From: Pochonia chlamydosporia 170
Lineage: Eukaryota > Ascomycota > Sordariomycetes > Hypocreales > Clavicipitaceae
Direction: 5' to 3'
DNA length: 64,000 nt
Assembly (NCBI RefSeq): GCF_001653235.2
Contig: NC_035793.1
Span: 4,526,001-4,590,000 of the forward strand
Shown: piece by piece, positions 23,349 through 32,879 of the stretch
Position numbering within the stretch: position 1 is the first letter of the stretch
Layout: each line of letters starts with the position of its first letter
Notes under the pieces: generated by a model
What the model was told of the DNA's origin: nothing
The model's database searches: none
The model's input: the letters and a program-made list of their open reading frames with translations, nothing else
Position numbers and translations under genes: made by a program

Positions 23349-25757
23349 GTAGAGGAGAAAAGCGCGCTGCGAGTACCAGGGAGGCTAGGAGAAGACAGTC
23401 GGGTGCTATCGAGTTCATCCAAATCGTTCTCCGAGGTCTCAAAAGATACGCAGTGCTGGGGTTTATCATCATTAATTTTGAGTGACGATGTGAAGATCAA
23501 CCGTCCACCGGACCTCCTGGGCCATCATGAGTCAAAGAATTTGGGTAGAGGCAATCAGCCACTCGCGACCATTGTGCACCCAGCTCCAGGAAGCATCGCG
23601 GAAGCTTTGACGTATGAAAATGCAGATGATCTCGCAATCTTCTTGACAGAAAGATTTAGCGAATCCGCACACGGCGAGTATGCCTGGATAGCAGAGCTCA
23701 AGGACATAGGATATACGCATACGGAGATTGCGGAGCTGCTCTACGAGAGAGTTCACGACTCGCCTTGGATTTACTTTGAACCCTCATATTTCCCATCTAT
23801 GAGGACCCTACAAAATCACCATTTAGACGACTGCGCTCATCAGCTCCTCAATCCCTCTTCCTCAGGGAAGCTCACCTTGCTGGAAGATCAGGATAGGAAC
23901 GTCCTGCTAGCGATCGAAGAATTATGCGGTTTGGGTGGCATATGTCCGTTCACACGGGACAAGACCATCTGGAACGGATCAGCCGAATTTGAGGAAGAAA
24001 ATTCGGCCGTTTTTCTCAGACATCGACTCTCACCATCCGAGTTAGACGCCGCCCACCCAGATACTGCCCCTTTGCTTCTCAGAGTGGCCGACAGATTCCT
24101 ATCGGCCGTTCGGATAGTCCAGGATGCCAAGTTCTGCTGCGACTCATTTACTATATTGAAAATTTACGGAACATCTAAGGTCAAGCTGTCACAAATCAAG
24201 TTTCAGCTGGCAGAACAGATGTTGGTTTGCCTTGATAAGCTTTGTGTCCCAGCCACAGCGCTTCAAAAGTATCAAATCAGGCTTCGCCTGAGGCGATTGT
24301 CCCAAGAGATCATCGATTTCGCCACTGAACAAATCCTCGACCCAGGAAGAGATAATGTTTGTCACATGGCGTCGTTGGCGCTGCAGGTTCTTTGTGTCGG
24401 CTTCCTATCCTACGCACAAGCCCATATCGGAATGTTGAAGCCAATTTTTGTCGACACACCACTAAAACGTATCAGACTTCTGGGAACGGCGTCATCGAGC
24501 AGTCCGTTAAATTGTATTGAAGCAAATCTTGTTGACCTGACTTGTCTTGGTGGTTTGTGTCAGGGTCCGGTGCTTGCATTTGAGCATGGGTGGCGCATCT
24601 CACACCATCGTCTCGAGAAATTCGATGTGCTTGCCCGTCCCGACGACATTTTAGACACATGGGGTCCTGGTGAGCTCATATTTCGGCAAAATGAGACCTC
24701 ACCATTGGGAATCAAAATAGGCGGAGGATATATCAGCCATCCACCAACAATACCACACGACAAATACCACTGGGATCGCTTCTTAAGCATGCCTAACTGG
24801 TCATCTTCGCCAGAGAGTCTGAAGTTTGGAAGAGAAATCCTCATTGGAGGCTTGGTAACATGCAACAACCGCTGCAGCAACGACGAAAAACTCTGCTGGA
24901 CAGGATCTTTGAGAGATTTTGAAGAACTAGGCACATATCGAGGATATCTCGAATCCACCGAATATCAGCTTGGGTTCCAGAGTGGAGTGGACCACTTCAA
25001 CATCACTGGCACCAAGGTTTGGGCCAAGAGACGTGGCAGAACAATCAAAGATAAGAACCTTGAGCGAGACGATGACATGCTCGTGCCATTTCTTGACTTT
25101 TACTGGGGAGTCAGAGTCAGTTTCTGCACAGGAGTCGCCCAACGAGTGTTGCTGCGCCAGCTCGTGGCCGGCCTGTTGCCGGCATTTTCGCAGTCCATGA
25201 TTGGGAGTGGGTTCAGCGATCTCTGGACGGACCTGGAGACAAACCACGGGTTCACCCAAGTTCTTAGAAACGATGCAGTCTCCATTCGCCATTGGATGGG
25301 TAGCCTGCCGGAAGAGCTGTGCCGCCTCGGGCTCCGCCTGGTCCGACTTATACTTGGCACACTTCAAGACACGGGTTTAAGTCCGGATGGCACGAACTTC
25401 CTAGTGGCGTGGCCACATGACGGGATGGTCAATCGGTGTTTTCGAATCCCGCTAGGTAAGGATAACAAGTGGACGCCAATGCTTGCAGACTCTGACGATT
25501 GCGCTACGTTCGCATACATGTCGAACATGTGTCTGGAAGCAGGAGCCATCACTTGTCGCGGTCCAAATCCAAAGTGGGAGGACAAGATTCGTCTTCTCGA
25601 GACGGCGGTGTTATGCCCGGCCAGCACTGAGGCTTTGCAGCATGAGCAGACTTATTTCTTCTACAAGCTAACCAATAACTTGTTCTGGGTGAAGTGCACG
25701 AGAGAGTCCTTCAGTCGCACTGGTGAAACTAGACTCTATACGGTCGTTACCGTTTGA
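23349..25757 (+). CDS. Long fungal domain of unknown function, same frame as the pseudokinase
   Basis: An uninterrupted frame of about 800 codons, in phase with the last kinase exon and separated from it by a single TAA. The first in-frame ATG lies far inside (near 23801), so this is best read as the C-terminal part of the upstream gene. A candidate intron with donor 23293 (GTGTAG) and acceptor at 23379 or 23388 (87 or 96 nt, both multiples of three) would remove the TAA; branch-like CTAAG lies at 23345-23349. Recognisable stretches (FLTERFSESAHGEYAWIAEL, IGYTHTEIAELL, SFCTGVAQRVLLRQLVAGLL, DSDDCATFAYMSNMCLEAG) recall an uncharacterised large protein family that is amplified in filamentous fungi, from memory. 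No enzyme motif or transmembrane segment was seen. An intact 2.4-kb frame argues either for continuing function or for recent loss. Confidence 0.6.
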   Translation, partial: VEEKSALRVPGRLGEDSRVLSSSSKSFSEVSKDTQCWGLSSLILSDDVKINRPPDLLGHHESKNLGRGNQPLATIVHPAPGSIAEALTYENADDLAIFLTERFSESAHGEYAWIAELKDIGYTHTEIAELLYERVHDSPWIYFEPSYFPSMRTLQNHHLDDCAHQLLNPSSSGKLTLLEDQDRNVLLAIEELCGLGGICPFTRDKTIWNGSAEFEEENSAVFLRHRLSPSELDAAHPDTAPLLLRVADRFLSAVRIVQDAKFCCDSFTILKIYGTSKVKLSQIKFQLAEQMLVCLDKLCVPATALQKYQIRLRLRRLSQEIIDFATEQILDPGRDNVCHMASLALQVLCVGFLSYAQAHIGMLKPIFVDTPLKRIRLLGTASSSSPLNCIEANLVDLTCLGGLCQGPVLAFEHGWRISHHRLEKFDVLARPDDILDTWGPGELIFRQNETSPLGIKIGGGYISHPPTIPHDKYHWDRFLSMPNWSSSPESLKFGREILIGGLVTCNNRCSNDEKLCWTGSLRDFEELGTYRGYLESTEYQLGFQSGVDHFNITGTKVWAKRRGRTIKDKNLERDDDMLVPFLDFYWGVRVSFCTGVAQRVLLRQLVAGLLPAFSQSMIGSGFSDLWTDLETNHGFTQVLRNDAVSIRHWMGSLPEELCRLGLRLVRLILGTLQDTGLSPDGTNFLVAWPHDGMVNRCFRIPLGKDNKWTPMLADSDDCATFAYMSNMCLEAGAITCRGPNPKWEDKIRLLETAVLCPASTEALQHEQTYFFYKLTNNLFWVKCTRESFSRTGETRLYTVVTV

Positions 25758-26729
25758 TGTAATGCGAAGGCTCGTGTTCAATGAGGAGAGAAAGAAGCAA
25801 AGAAGAAGACTGAGGGAGAAGGATCTGGCAGCTGTGAAGGCAGAAGTTGTTGCTGTGTGGTCACAGAACTCGGTAATAAGACGTTGATGGGAGGCAGAGA
25901 TGACGCGACTCAATCTGCACCACCATTAGCAGCAAGGATCTAATTGCCCTTATCTGATTCTCTAATAATGAACTGCTGTAAGCACTGTGATCATAAAAGC
26001 CCTTAGAATTTTCGATGCCGTGTATTACATTTTGATGCCTTTGGGTTTCGATTCGCGGTTGTCGGTGAGATCTAACGCCGACGTCGGTCAAGTGAAGCTG
26101 CCCAAAACTCGAGCTTCTGGCATCACGATAGGCAATTGAGCTCAAATGCTGGTCAAATCACCGGCAGGCATAATCAATGCCGCTGCCGCGTCTGTTCAGC
26201 AACCCACCGGAATTGACAGGTCTGAAGAATGGACAGCCAACGGACGGGCTGGGCTGCTGCAGGGGCATCGAATACCGCATTGTGGCGGTCCGGTTCGGAG
26301 CAGGAGTTGAAGGTGATGTGTGGCCTTTGCTCGATTTGCTGGAGATAATGGAAGACAGTCTTGGAGCCAGCCAGTCATCAGTCATCACTATTGGCTCTCG
26401 GTCCCCAACGGCTGCCGCCTGCATGTCCAGAGGCACAGGCAGGCCCATGTCACCGACCGACAGCCATGACAGCAGCCGAACTTTGACCCCACAGAGTCCG
26501 CAGCCGAACCAAACACGGACTGGGACCGCCTGAGCACTTGACCCCACCAAACATTGAATGAACTGCCAACTTGGAAGGAGCATTGGAATCTCCAAATGCC
26601 ATACATTTCAACCAGACTTGACACCTTTCCCAACATTTTGCCATCCACAACACATTCCCTCAAACGATACAAGGGCATCGTAAAACAGTATTATTCCAAG
26701 TTACACGGCGTCCCGCCACTTTTGGCACA
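25758..26729. other. Intergenic region, promoter side of the TPR gene
   Basis: No supported gene. Several overlapping frames on both strands at 26158-26595 lack any domain. The 200 bp before 26730 should hold the promoter and 5' UTR of the following TPR gene. Confidence 0.5.
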
Positions 26730-28442
26730 ATGTCCCTAACACCAACAATGTCAAAACATACGAAGCCGTCCACCAACGAAGACGACTACTACAACCTCGG
26801 CACCCACCATCGCCACATCACCACATCAGACCCAAACGCACAAATATGGTTCAACCGTGGTCTTGTCTGGTGCTACGGCTTCAACCACGAAGAAGCGGCA
26901 AAATGCTTTCAACGAGTCATTGACTACGACCCATCATGTGCAATTGCCTACTGGGCCCTTGCATACGCCCTCGGCCCTAATTACAACAAGCCTTGGGAAC
27001 TCTTTGCCAAACACGAGCTCACAAGCACTGCACAACGGACACATCGCGCTGTGGAACAAGCCAAAGCAAATTGTACAAATGCCACGCCGGTGGAAAAGGC
27101 TCTCATTGAAGCCATTCATTTCAGATATCCAAGGATACACGCTCCCGCCAAATCAGACTACTGTATCTGGAACCGCGAATACGCTGATGCCATGGCCGGC
27201 GTAGCTTCTCAGTTCCCAGACGACCTCGATGTAGCCACCTTGTACGCCGACTCCATGATGAACCTCACCCCCTGGCAGCTATGGGACATCAAAACCGGCG
27301 AGCCCTCCAACGGAGCACGCACCGTCGAGATCAAGCGGGTGCTCGACAGGGCCATCGCCCAACAAGGCGGCGACCAACACCCAGGCCTCCTCCACCTCTA
27401 CATCCACCTCATGGAAATGTCACAAACACCCGAAGCAGGTATGCCGGCAGCAGATAAACTGCGTGGTCTTGTACCCGACGCAGGACACCTCAACCACATG
27501 CCTTCTCACCTGGACATCCTTGTGGGCGACTATGCCCGCGCCGTCACCGCCAACACAGATGCCATTCTCGCAGACGAAAAGTTCCTCCGCCGCGAAGGTC
27601 CCATGAACTTTTACACCCTTTACCGCAGCCACGACTACCACTTCCGCCTCTACGGCGCCATGTTCTCCGGCCAGTCTAAAATCGCCTTTGAAACTGTCGA
27701 CATGCTTGAGGCCAGCATTTCTGAGGAGCTTCTTCGCGTGGAAACTCCTCCCATGGCAGACTGGCTAGAAGCATTCCTGGCCATGCGCGTCCACGCACTC
27801 ATCCGCTTTGGAAAGTGGCAAGAAGTTCTGGCCCTAAAACTACCGCAAGACAAGGACTTATACTGCGTCACCACAGCGCTTCTCCACTACGCAAAGGGCG
27901 TGGCATACGCCGCGCTGAACCGGGTCGAAGAAGCAAACATGCATAGAAAGCTGTTCCGCGAATCAGTGCCTCTTGTTAAACCCTCAAGGACGCTGTTCAA
28001 CAATAAATGCGTCGACATTCTGGACGTAGCAGAGGCCTTACTGAACGGCGAGATCGAATACCGCTGCGGTAATTACGACGCTGCATTCGCGCATCTACGA
28101 GAAGCCATATTGCGCTACGACTGGTTACCGTTTGACGAACCGTGGGGGTGGATGCAGCCCGTTCGTCATGCCTACGGCGCATTGTTACTGGAGCAGGGCC
28201 ACGTCGAGGAGGCATTGGGCATTTACAAGGCTGACCTGGGATTAGATGATACATTACCTAGGGTACATCGGCATCCCAATAACGTATGGGCCCTTCATGG
28301 CTATCACGAATGCTGTGTCAAGCTGGGCAGGATGGTGGAGGCAAAGGAAATTGAACCAGCGTTAAAGAGGGCATTGGAAGTGGCTGATGTGCCAGTGAAG
28401 AGTTCGTGTTTTTGTCGGACGAGCGTAACGGCTAAGATATGA
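26730..28442 (+). CDS. Tetratricopeptide-repeat domain protein
   Basis: Single exon, 570 residues. TPR-like helical pairs are visible at about residues 38-75 (RGLVWCYGFNHEEAAKCFQR, YDPSCAIAYWALAYALG), in the GLLHLYIHLMEM and HMPSHLDILVGDYARAV region (around 220-275), and again near 440-500 (GNYDAAFAHLREAI, GALLLEQGHVEEALGIYKADL). The HLYIHLxExS...HLxHMPSHxxxxxGxY pattern matches a TPR family shared by fungi and bacteria, so an ancient horizontal origin is conceivable but untested. No signal peptide or membrane segment, so probably cytosolic. Two cysteines close together near the C-terminus (SSCFCR) could be a modified or metal-contacting end. Its molecular role is unknown; TPRs normally mediate protein-protein contacts. 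It converges on the Atg22-like gene 356 bp downstream. Confidence 0.85.
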   Translation: MSLTPTMSKHTKPSTNEDDYYNLGTHHRHITTSDPNAQIWFNRGLVWCYGFNHEEAAKCFQRVIDYDPSCAIAYWALAYALGPNYNKPWELFAKHELTSTAQRTHRAVEQAKANCTNATPVEKALIEAIHFRYPRIHAPAKSDYCIWNREYADAMAGVASQFPDDLDVATLYADSMMNLTPWQLWDIKTGEPSNGARTVEIKRVLDRAIAQQGGDQHPGLLHLYIHLMEMSQTPEAGMPAADKLRGLVPDAGHLNHMPSHLDILVGDYARAVTANTDAILADEKFLRREGPMNFYTLYRSHDYHFRLYGAMFSGQSKIAFETVDMLEASISEELLRVETPPMADWLEAFLAMRVHALIRFGKWQEVLALKLPQDKDLYCVTTALLHYAKGVAYAALNRVEEANMHRKLFRESVPLVKPSRTLFNNKCVDILDVAEALLNGEIEYRCGNYDAAFAHLREAILRYDWLPFDEPWGWMQPVRHAYGALLLEQGHVEEALGIYKADLGLDDTLPRVHRHPNNVWALHGYHECCVKLGRMVEAKEIEPALKRALEVADVPVKSSCFCRTSVTAKI

Positions 28443-28798
28443 CTATCTGAGGGGTAGGGGACATGGAATCGCCAAATTGCATATCTGCTGGTGTGAGATA
28501 TGAATTCCTGGGTCTTGCAAAGGCAGATCATGTTATCGGATCTGCTCCACCACTTTTGGCATCGTGTGCCCCTCCCCCCTCTACGGAGATGCTTCATGTA
28601 CCCCTCCCTCCACACTGGGTCTCTCTACTCTCCCCTCCCTCCACACAAATAATCTTATCTTGACTTCACTTGGGTATCGGGACGACTTAGATAGGAATGG
28701 ATTTAGAGGAGGCAATAGGGCTTCAAGTACTGAGAAGATACAGCGCCATATAAATATTTCATTCCAACATTGACTCTTAGTTTCATAACACAAAGTAC
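28443..28798. other. Shared 3' region of two convergent genes
   Basis: Non-coding spacer between the stop codons of the TPR gene (plus) and the Atg22-like gene (minus). It contains CT-rich and AT-rich patches (ATATAAATATTTC near 28749) compatible with 3' UTRs and polyadenylation. Nothing else seen. Confidence 0.5.
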
Positions 28799-30466
28799 CT
28801 AGACCGCCGCAAGCTTCTCCTTGACACCTGAAGTATCTTCACCGTACACCCTCTCCTTCTCCTGAATGAGAAACTCCTCTTGTTCTCTGGCACTCTTCTC
28901 GAGATCCAAGAATGTCCAGATTCCAATGGCACTCAACAAACTCAATGCAAACAAGAAGTAGAACGGTGCGCTGTCATTTGTCCCACCGGGTGTCGCATCG
29001 ATGATAGCACTGCTGATCAGAGGTCCAATAAAACTTGATGCCTTGCCGATGATGTTGAATACTGAGAAAAATAGGAACTCCTTTCCTCGGGGCGTTACCG
29101 AACTAATCATGATTTGGGAGTAGCTGTACCATGGACAAACGACAAGTCCGTAGTAGGCCTGGTACATCCACACCTCCCACACGTTCTTGAAGCCAAATTT
29201 GTCAGTCCAGTTACCAATCATGCCCCAGCCATCTAGAAGGATGATGAAAACCATAATGGCGTTGAACATGGTCTTGGCACTGAGGTTAAATTTCTTCTGG
29301 ATGAGCCAGAAACCGCCGATTCCGAGTGCTTGGGTGCCAATTCCGACAATGAGTAGGTACGTCAGCGTGAGGGTGTTGTAGCTGACAACTTCGTTTTGAA
29401 GGGTGGCAATGACTGTGACGGTCGTGTTGAGTGAGTCGCCGAGAAGGAAGTATCCAGCAAGGTAAATTAGACTCTGCTTGAGGCGCCAAATTTGCGTGGC
29501 GGCTTCGTATAACTGCCACAGGCCGACGGTGACAATGTTCTTGCCCGGTGGAATCCTCATTCCAGGGCGCTTCTTCTCCAGGATAAACCATGGGATGGAG
29601 AGTGCCAGCCAACAGGCCGTGGCAAAAGCGATGAGGACCGATAGACCCCAGTTGTTGCTAGCCGTACTCGAGTCCACATGAACAGCAAACATTATTCCGA
29701 CAATGATGGCCAGAATGACAATCTCACCACAAGATTGTATCCAAAAAGCAACATTGCTGAGCCTGCTGCGTTCCATTTCATCTCGCTTGTCTAGTTCTTC
29801 CTGGCTGATTTCACGATTTTCGAAAGCTAGCTGGGACTCTTTGATGTGTACCGTATTGCGGGCTAGTGATGGAAATGCCGCGGTCCAGTATGTCAATGTG
29901 AGCTGATATGCAATTAAGCCCACAATGTACAACCCAGCACCAATCTTCCACTTGTCGGGGTCGTGAACTCCAAGCCATCCAAAGCCGATGCCATAGGCGA
30001 TGATGGACCAGACGAACAGCACCCAAGGCCGGCCTGTCCCAAAATCTGCATACGCACCAATGAGTAGGAATAGCGCTGCTTGGATTGCGAATGACATGCC
30101 ATTGGCAAGCAAGACAATACTGTTGACATCACGCTCCCGACCCGCGAAGTAGAGTAGTCCGGAGTCACCCGCAGCTTGGGCAAGGAGGTTCTGAAAAGCC
30201 GTTGGTCCAAAATTAAAAAGCGCAAGGCCATTGGACCCAATGTAGTAGAGGTACCATGACCAAATTTCCCATTTGCTTGTTGTAGGTATATCGCCCTCTT
30301 CCAGAGCGGGAGTTACAACTTCTCGTCGCTCCTCAGACGGCGCTGCGGCGAGTGGCGAGCTTGGCTGCTTCTCGTCTGTGTTTGGTAACTGTGCATCAGC
30401 AGTATCTCCATTCTTCCGCTCCTCAGACTTGACGTCCTTTGCGTCGACGTTACTGGTGGATGACAT
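28799..30466 (-). CDS. Atg22-like vacuolar MFS permease
   Basis: Single exon, 555 residues from the ATG at 30464-30466; the frame extends 21 codons upstream but only to a TTG, so the ATG is preferred. Family members are vacuolar membrane permeases of the major facilitator superfamily; yeast Atg22 exports amino acids released by autophagic breakdown. The first ~65 residues are hydrophilic and Lys/Glu-rich (cytosolic tail), followed by many hydrophobic segments, including SWYLYYIGSNGLALFNFGPTA-like, LLIGAYADFGTGRPWVLF, ILAIIVGIMFAV and FLFFSVFNIIGKASSFIGPL, the last being a conserved Atg22 region. Loop motifs ADFGTGRPW and RGKEFLFF fit the family. Fungi often have several Atg22 paralogues, so this may not be the orthologue that acts in autophagy. 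It is divergent from the F-box/ankyrin gene across 2.4 kb. Confidence 0.85.
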   Translation of the reverse strand: MSSTSNVDAKDVKSEERKNGDTADAQLPNTDEKQPSSPLAAAPSEERREVVTPALEEGDIPTTSKWEIWSWYLYYIGSNGLALFNFGPTAFQNLLAQAAGDSGLLYFAGRERDVNSIVLLANGMSFAIQAALFLLIGAYADFGTGRPWVLFVWSIIAYGIGFGWLGVHDPDKWKIGAGLYIVGLIAYQLTLTYWTAAFPSLARNTVHIKESQLAFENREISQEELDKRDEMERSRLSNVAFWIQSCGEIVILAIIVGIMFAVHVDSSTASNNWGLSVLIAFATACWLALSIPWFILEKKRPGMRIPPGKNIVTVGLWQLYEAATQIWRLKQSLIYLAGYFLLGDSLNTTVTVIATLQNEVVSYNTLTLTYLLIVGIGTQALGIGGFWLIQKKFNLSAKTMFNAIMVFIILLDGWGMIGNWTDKFGFKNVWEVWMYQAYYGLVVCPWYSYSQIMISSVTPRGKEFLFFSVFNIIGKASSFIGPLISSAIIDATPGGTNDSAPFYFLFALSLLSAIGIWTFLDLEKSAREQEEFLIQEKERVYGEDTSGVKEKLAAV

Positions 30467-32879
30467 GGCCGGCTCGACAAAATTGCGATTCAGCGGCCGG
30501 GTTGATGAAGGAAGAAAAAAGAGAATCAAAGACTGGATCTGGGCCCAGTTTGAGGGGTTTTGCCTTCTTCAGTCCGCTTGTACGACACGGGCAGATTCGT
30601 TTCATTTTGTGTTCAACCTCTTCACCTTGCGTCGATTGCGGACTTATTGTGGATGTCGGCAGCTCCAAAAGGCTAGGTTGGTGTTGGATGACCAACACCA
30701 TCAACGGGTATGGCGGATTGTGATGGGCCACTTGCTGGTTGGCGGCATCCAGTTTAACCAGTAGCACGCGCTAGGGGCAAGCCTCAAGAATTGGCGGCAT
30801 TTGAAATGGGCCATGGTTTTCAGGAGGATCGAAATCTGGAAGAAGATTGTTGGAATATGGGGTTGTTGTGTGTTCGCTGAGTGGCTGACAAGCCAGCGAC
30901 GTCACTGGCCACTCCACAAGAAGCATGGATGAAGCTGTGGTCATTGAGTGTCTGGACCTGGTGAGATTGGCCATTCGGGATTCGGAATGCAACGTTCTGG
31001 CGACAATATGACAATATTGAACGAATTGGACAGGGTGTGACATATATTGACTGGTCGCCTTTGCTCCAAGTTACCCGGATAAAAAAGATGGGCGTTGGTC
31101 CCAGGAGACAGATGCTGGTCGTCAGCTGTTGATGCTGATGATAACAGGGAAGGTGAGGCCCACGCAGATGAGTGGGTCTTCCCTGTGCTGATAACGCTGG
31201 CCAAGCCTGAGGAAAGAGCGATTGCAGTCTTGGCTGGTTCCAACCTGCCAAGGTTTGTAGCAACTGCCAACTGTAGCGATGGCCTTGAATTCCAAGTCTG
31301 GCTTTGAGACTCTATGGACTCAAGTGCTCTCTTTGCCTTGTCGCATACTATCTAGGTACCTAGGTAGGTAGACACTTGACGTTTTCAACCGTGACCAAGT
31401 CAAGCTGCAATTTTGCCGCAGCTGTCGGCTTCACCGTGCTCACTTGCCTGACTTGGCTGCTGAATGGCTGGGCATTGCAATTACCCGTATAGGGTGGTGC
31501 ATGCAGACACAAGCAAAACCAATATTGTCGATCCTCTTGTCACGCTGTTGGCTGCTCTTAATGAAGGAGATTCCTCGGGGAGTGCCAGTAAGTTTCAGTC
31601 TTTACCCTTCACTGCTTAGCCCATTGCCGCTGGCCGAGGACTTTTGCTATGCTCATTCTGGCTTCTGAAGTACCCATATACGATGCCTGTGCTGATTGGT
31701 CTTAGTTATGATGTGTTTCGTGCACTGACATTGCCAAGGTCCTCATTTGATAGAATTGAGCGAAATTATGACTCGTTCCACGAACTCGACATGGCATACT
31801 GAACCCGGAGAGGCTTGGATGAGCATGATACACAATTTTGGGATGTCATGATGTTCATGTCATAAAGTCGCACGGTACCGCTGCATGTGACCGCCCTGCG
31901 GACCGAGATGGAGCCCAGGCGTATGCAAGAGGTTACAGAAGGAATTTATCTCCATCCTCTCATTACTATACCGTCCCTTCCACCGCTACAGGATCAAATG
32001 TCCAAAGCCTATAACAAGACTGATGCCGGAACGGATTTCTGTTTCTGGACGCCCCGCTCTTCCTCTCCGCATTCTCTTCAGACTACCCCGTATGTTCTAG
32101 CCCCAATCCTAAACATATAGGTTGTGCGGGTGTTGTATTTAAATAGAGGTGATACGACTGCCGAGAAGTGGCTGAGAAATTTGAGGGGTAAGCATTTATG
32201 TTTTGGGCAAGTTTACGTACAACGAGCTTCGAAGTAATAAGGTAACCCTGCTCTTTTGACTTCTGTCATAGACACCAGCTCTTTCAGAACTGTGCTATGA
32301 AGAAGGAGATTGTAGCATTATATCATACCTCGGTGATACAAGGATCTATGGCCATGAAGGCTGCGAAAGTCAGACAGCTCTCTTCTCTCCTGAGAAGCAG
32401 CGGTCAACTTTGCTGGCATCAAATTACAGCTCGTAGATCTTGGAAATCAAACCCATCAATTTTTATCCTCATTCTGCACCGCGATAAGTGCATGCAATGT
32501 CAATCTGCAGAAGTTTCTGCACAGCGGAACAGACATCAATTGATGCTTTCCCTGAAGGCATTCCATTCACTTCTTAGTTCAGATGTAAGTCTTCATTAAG
32601 CATGGGAAACAGTTAACTCGTAAATGGCTTCGAAAAGTTGAAGCGGCATCTTCGACAATGAGCAACATATCTGCCCAAACAAACCCTGACCACATGGATT
32701 GGCTGTCAGGTCCAAGTTTCTCCACTTTCACGTTAAACCCCAGTTTCCACCAGGCAGAACATCTCAATTCCTACATTCAAGGTGCGGCATATCACCACAC
32801 AACCCACGTCTTCCGGAGACGCCTGTCATAGTTCACCAGCCTTCGACGTGACGAGAAAGGGTTAACTGGTCAACTGGTA
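30467..32879. other. Divergent intergenic region with a TAGGTACC motif
   Basis: No supported gene in 2.4 kb. It serves as upstream sequence for both the Atg22-like gene (minus) and the F-box/ankyrin gene (plus). A TCTAGGTACCTAGGTAGGTA run at 31351-31370 repeats the palindromic motif seen near position 210. Short frames (such as 30820-31263 minus and 32297-32599 plus) have no coding character. Confidence 0.5.

Noticed and set aside
30467..30529. N-terminal extension of the Atg22-like protein
   Set aside because: The extended frame begins only with TTG; the ATG at 30466 gives a normal N-terminus.
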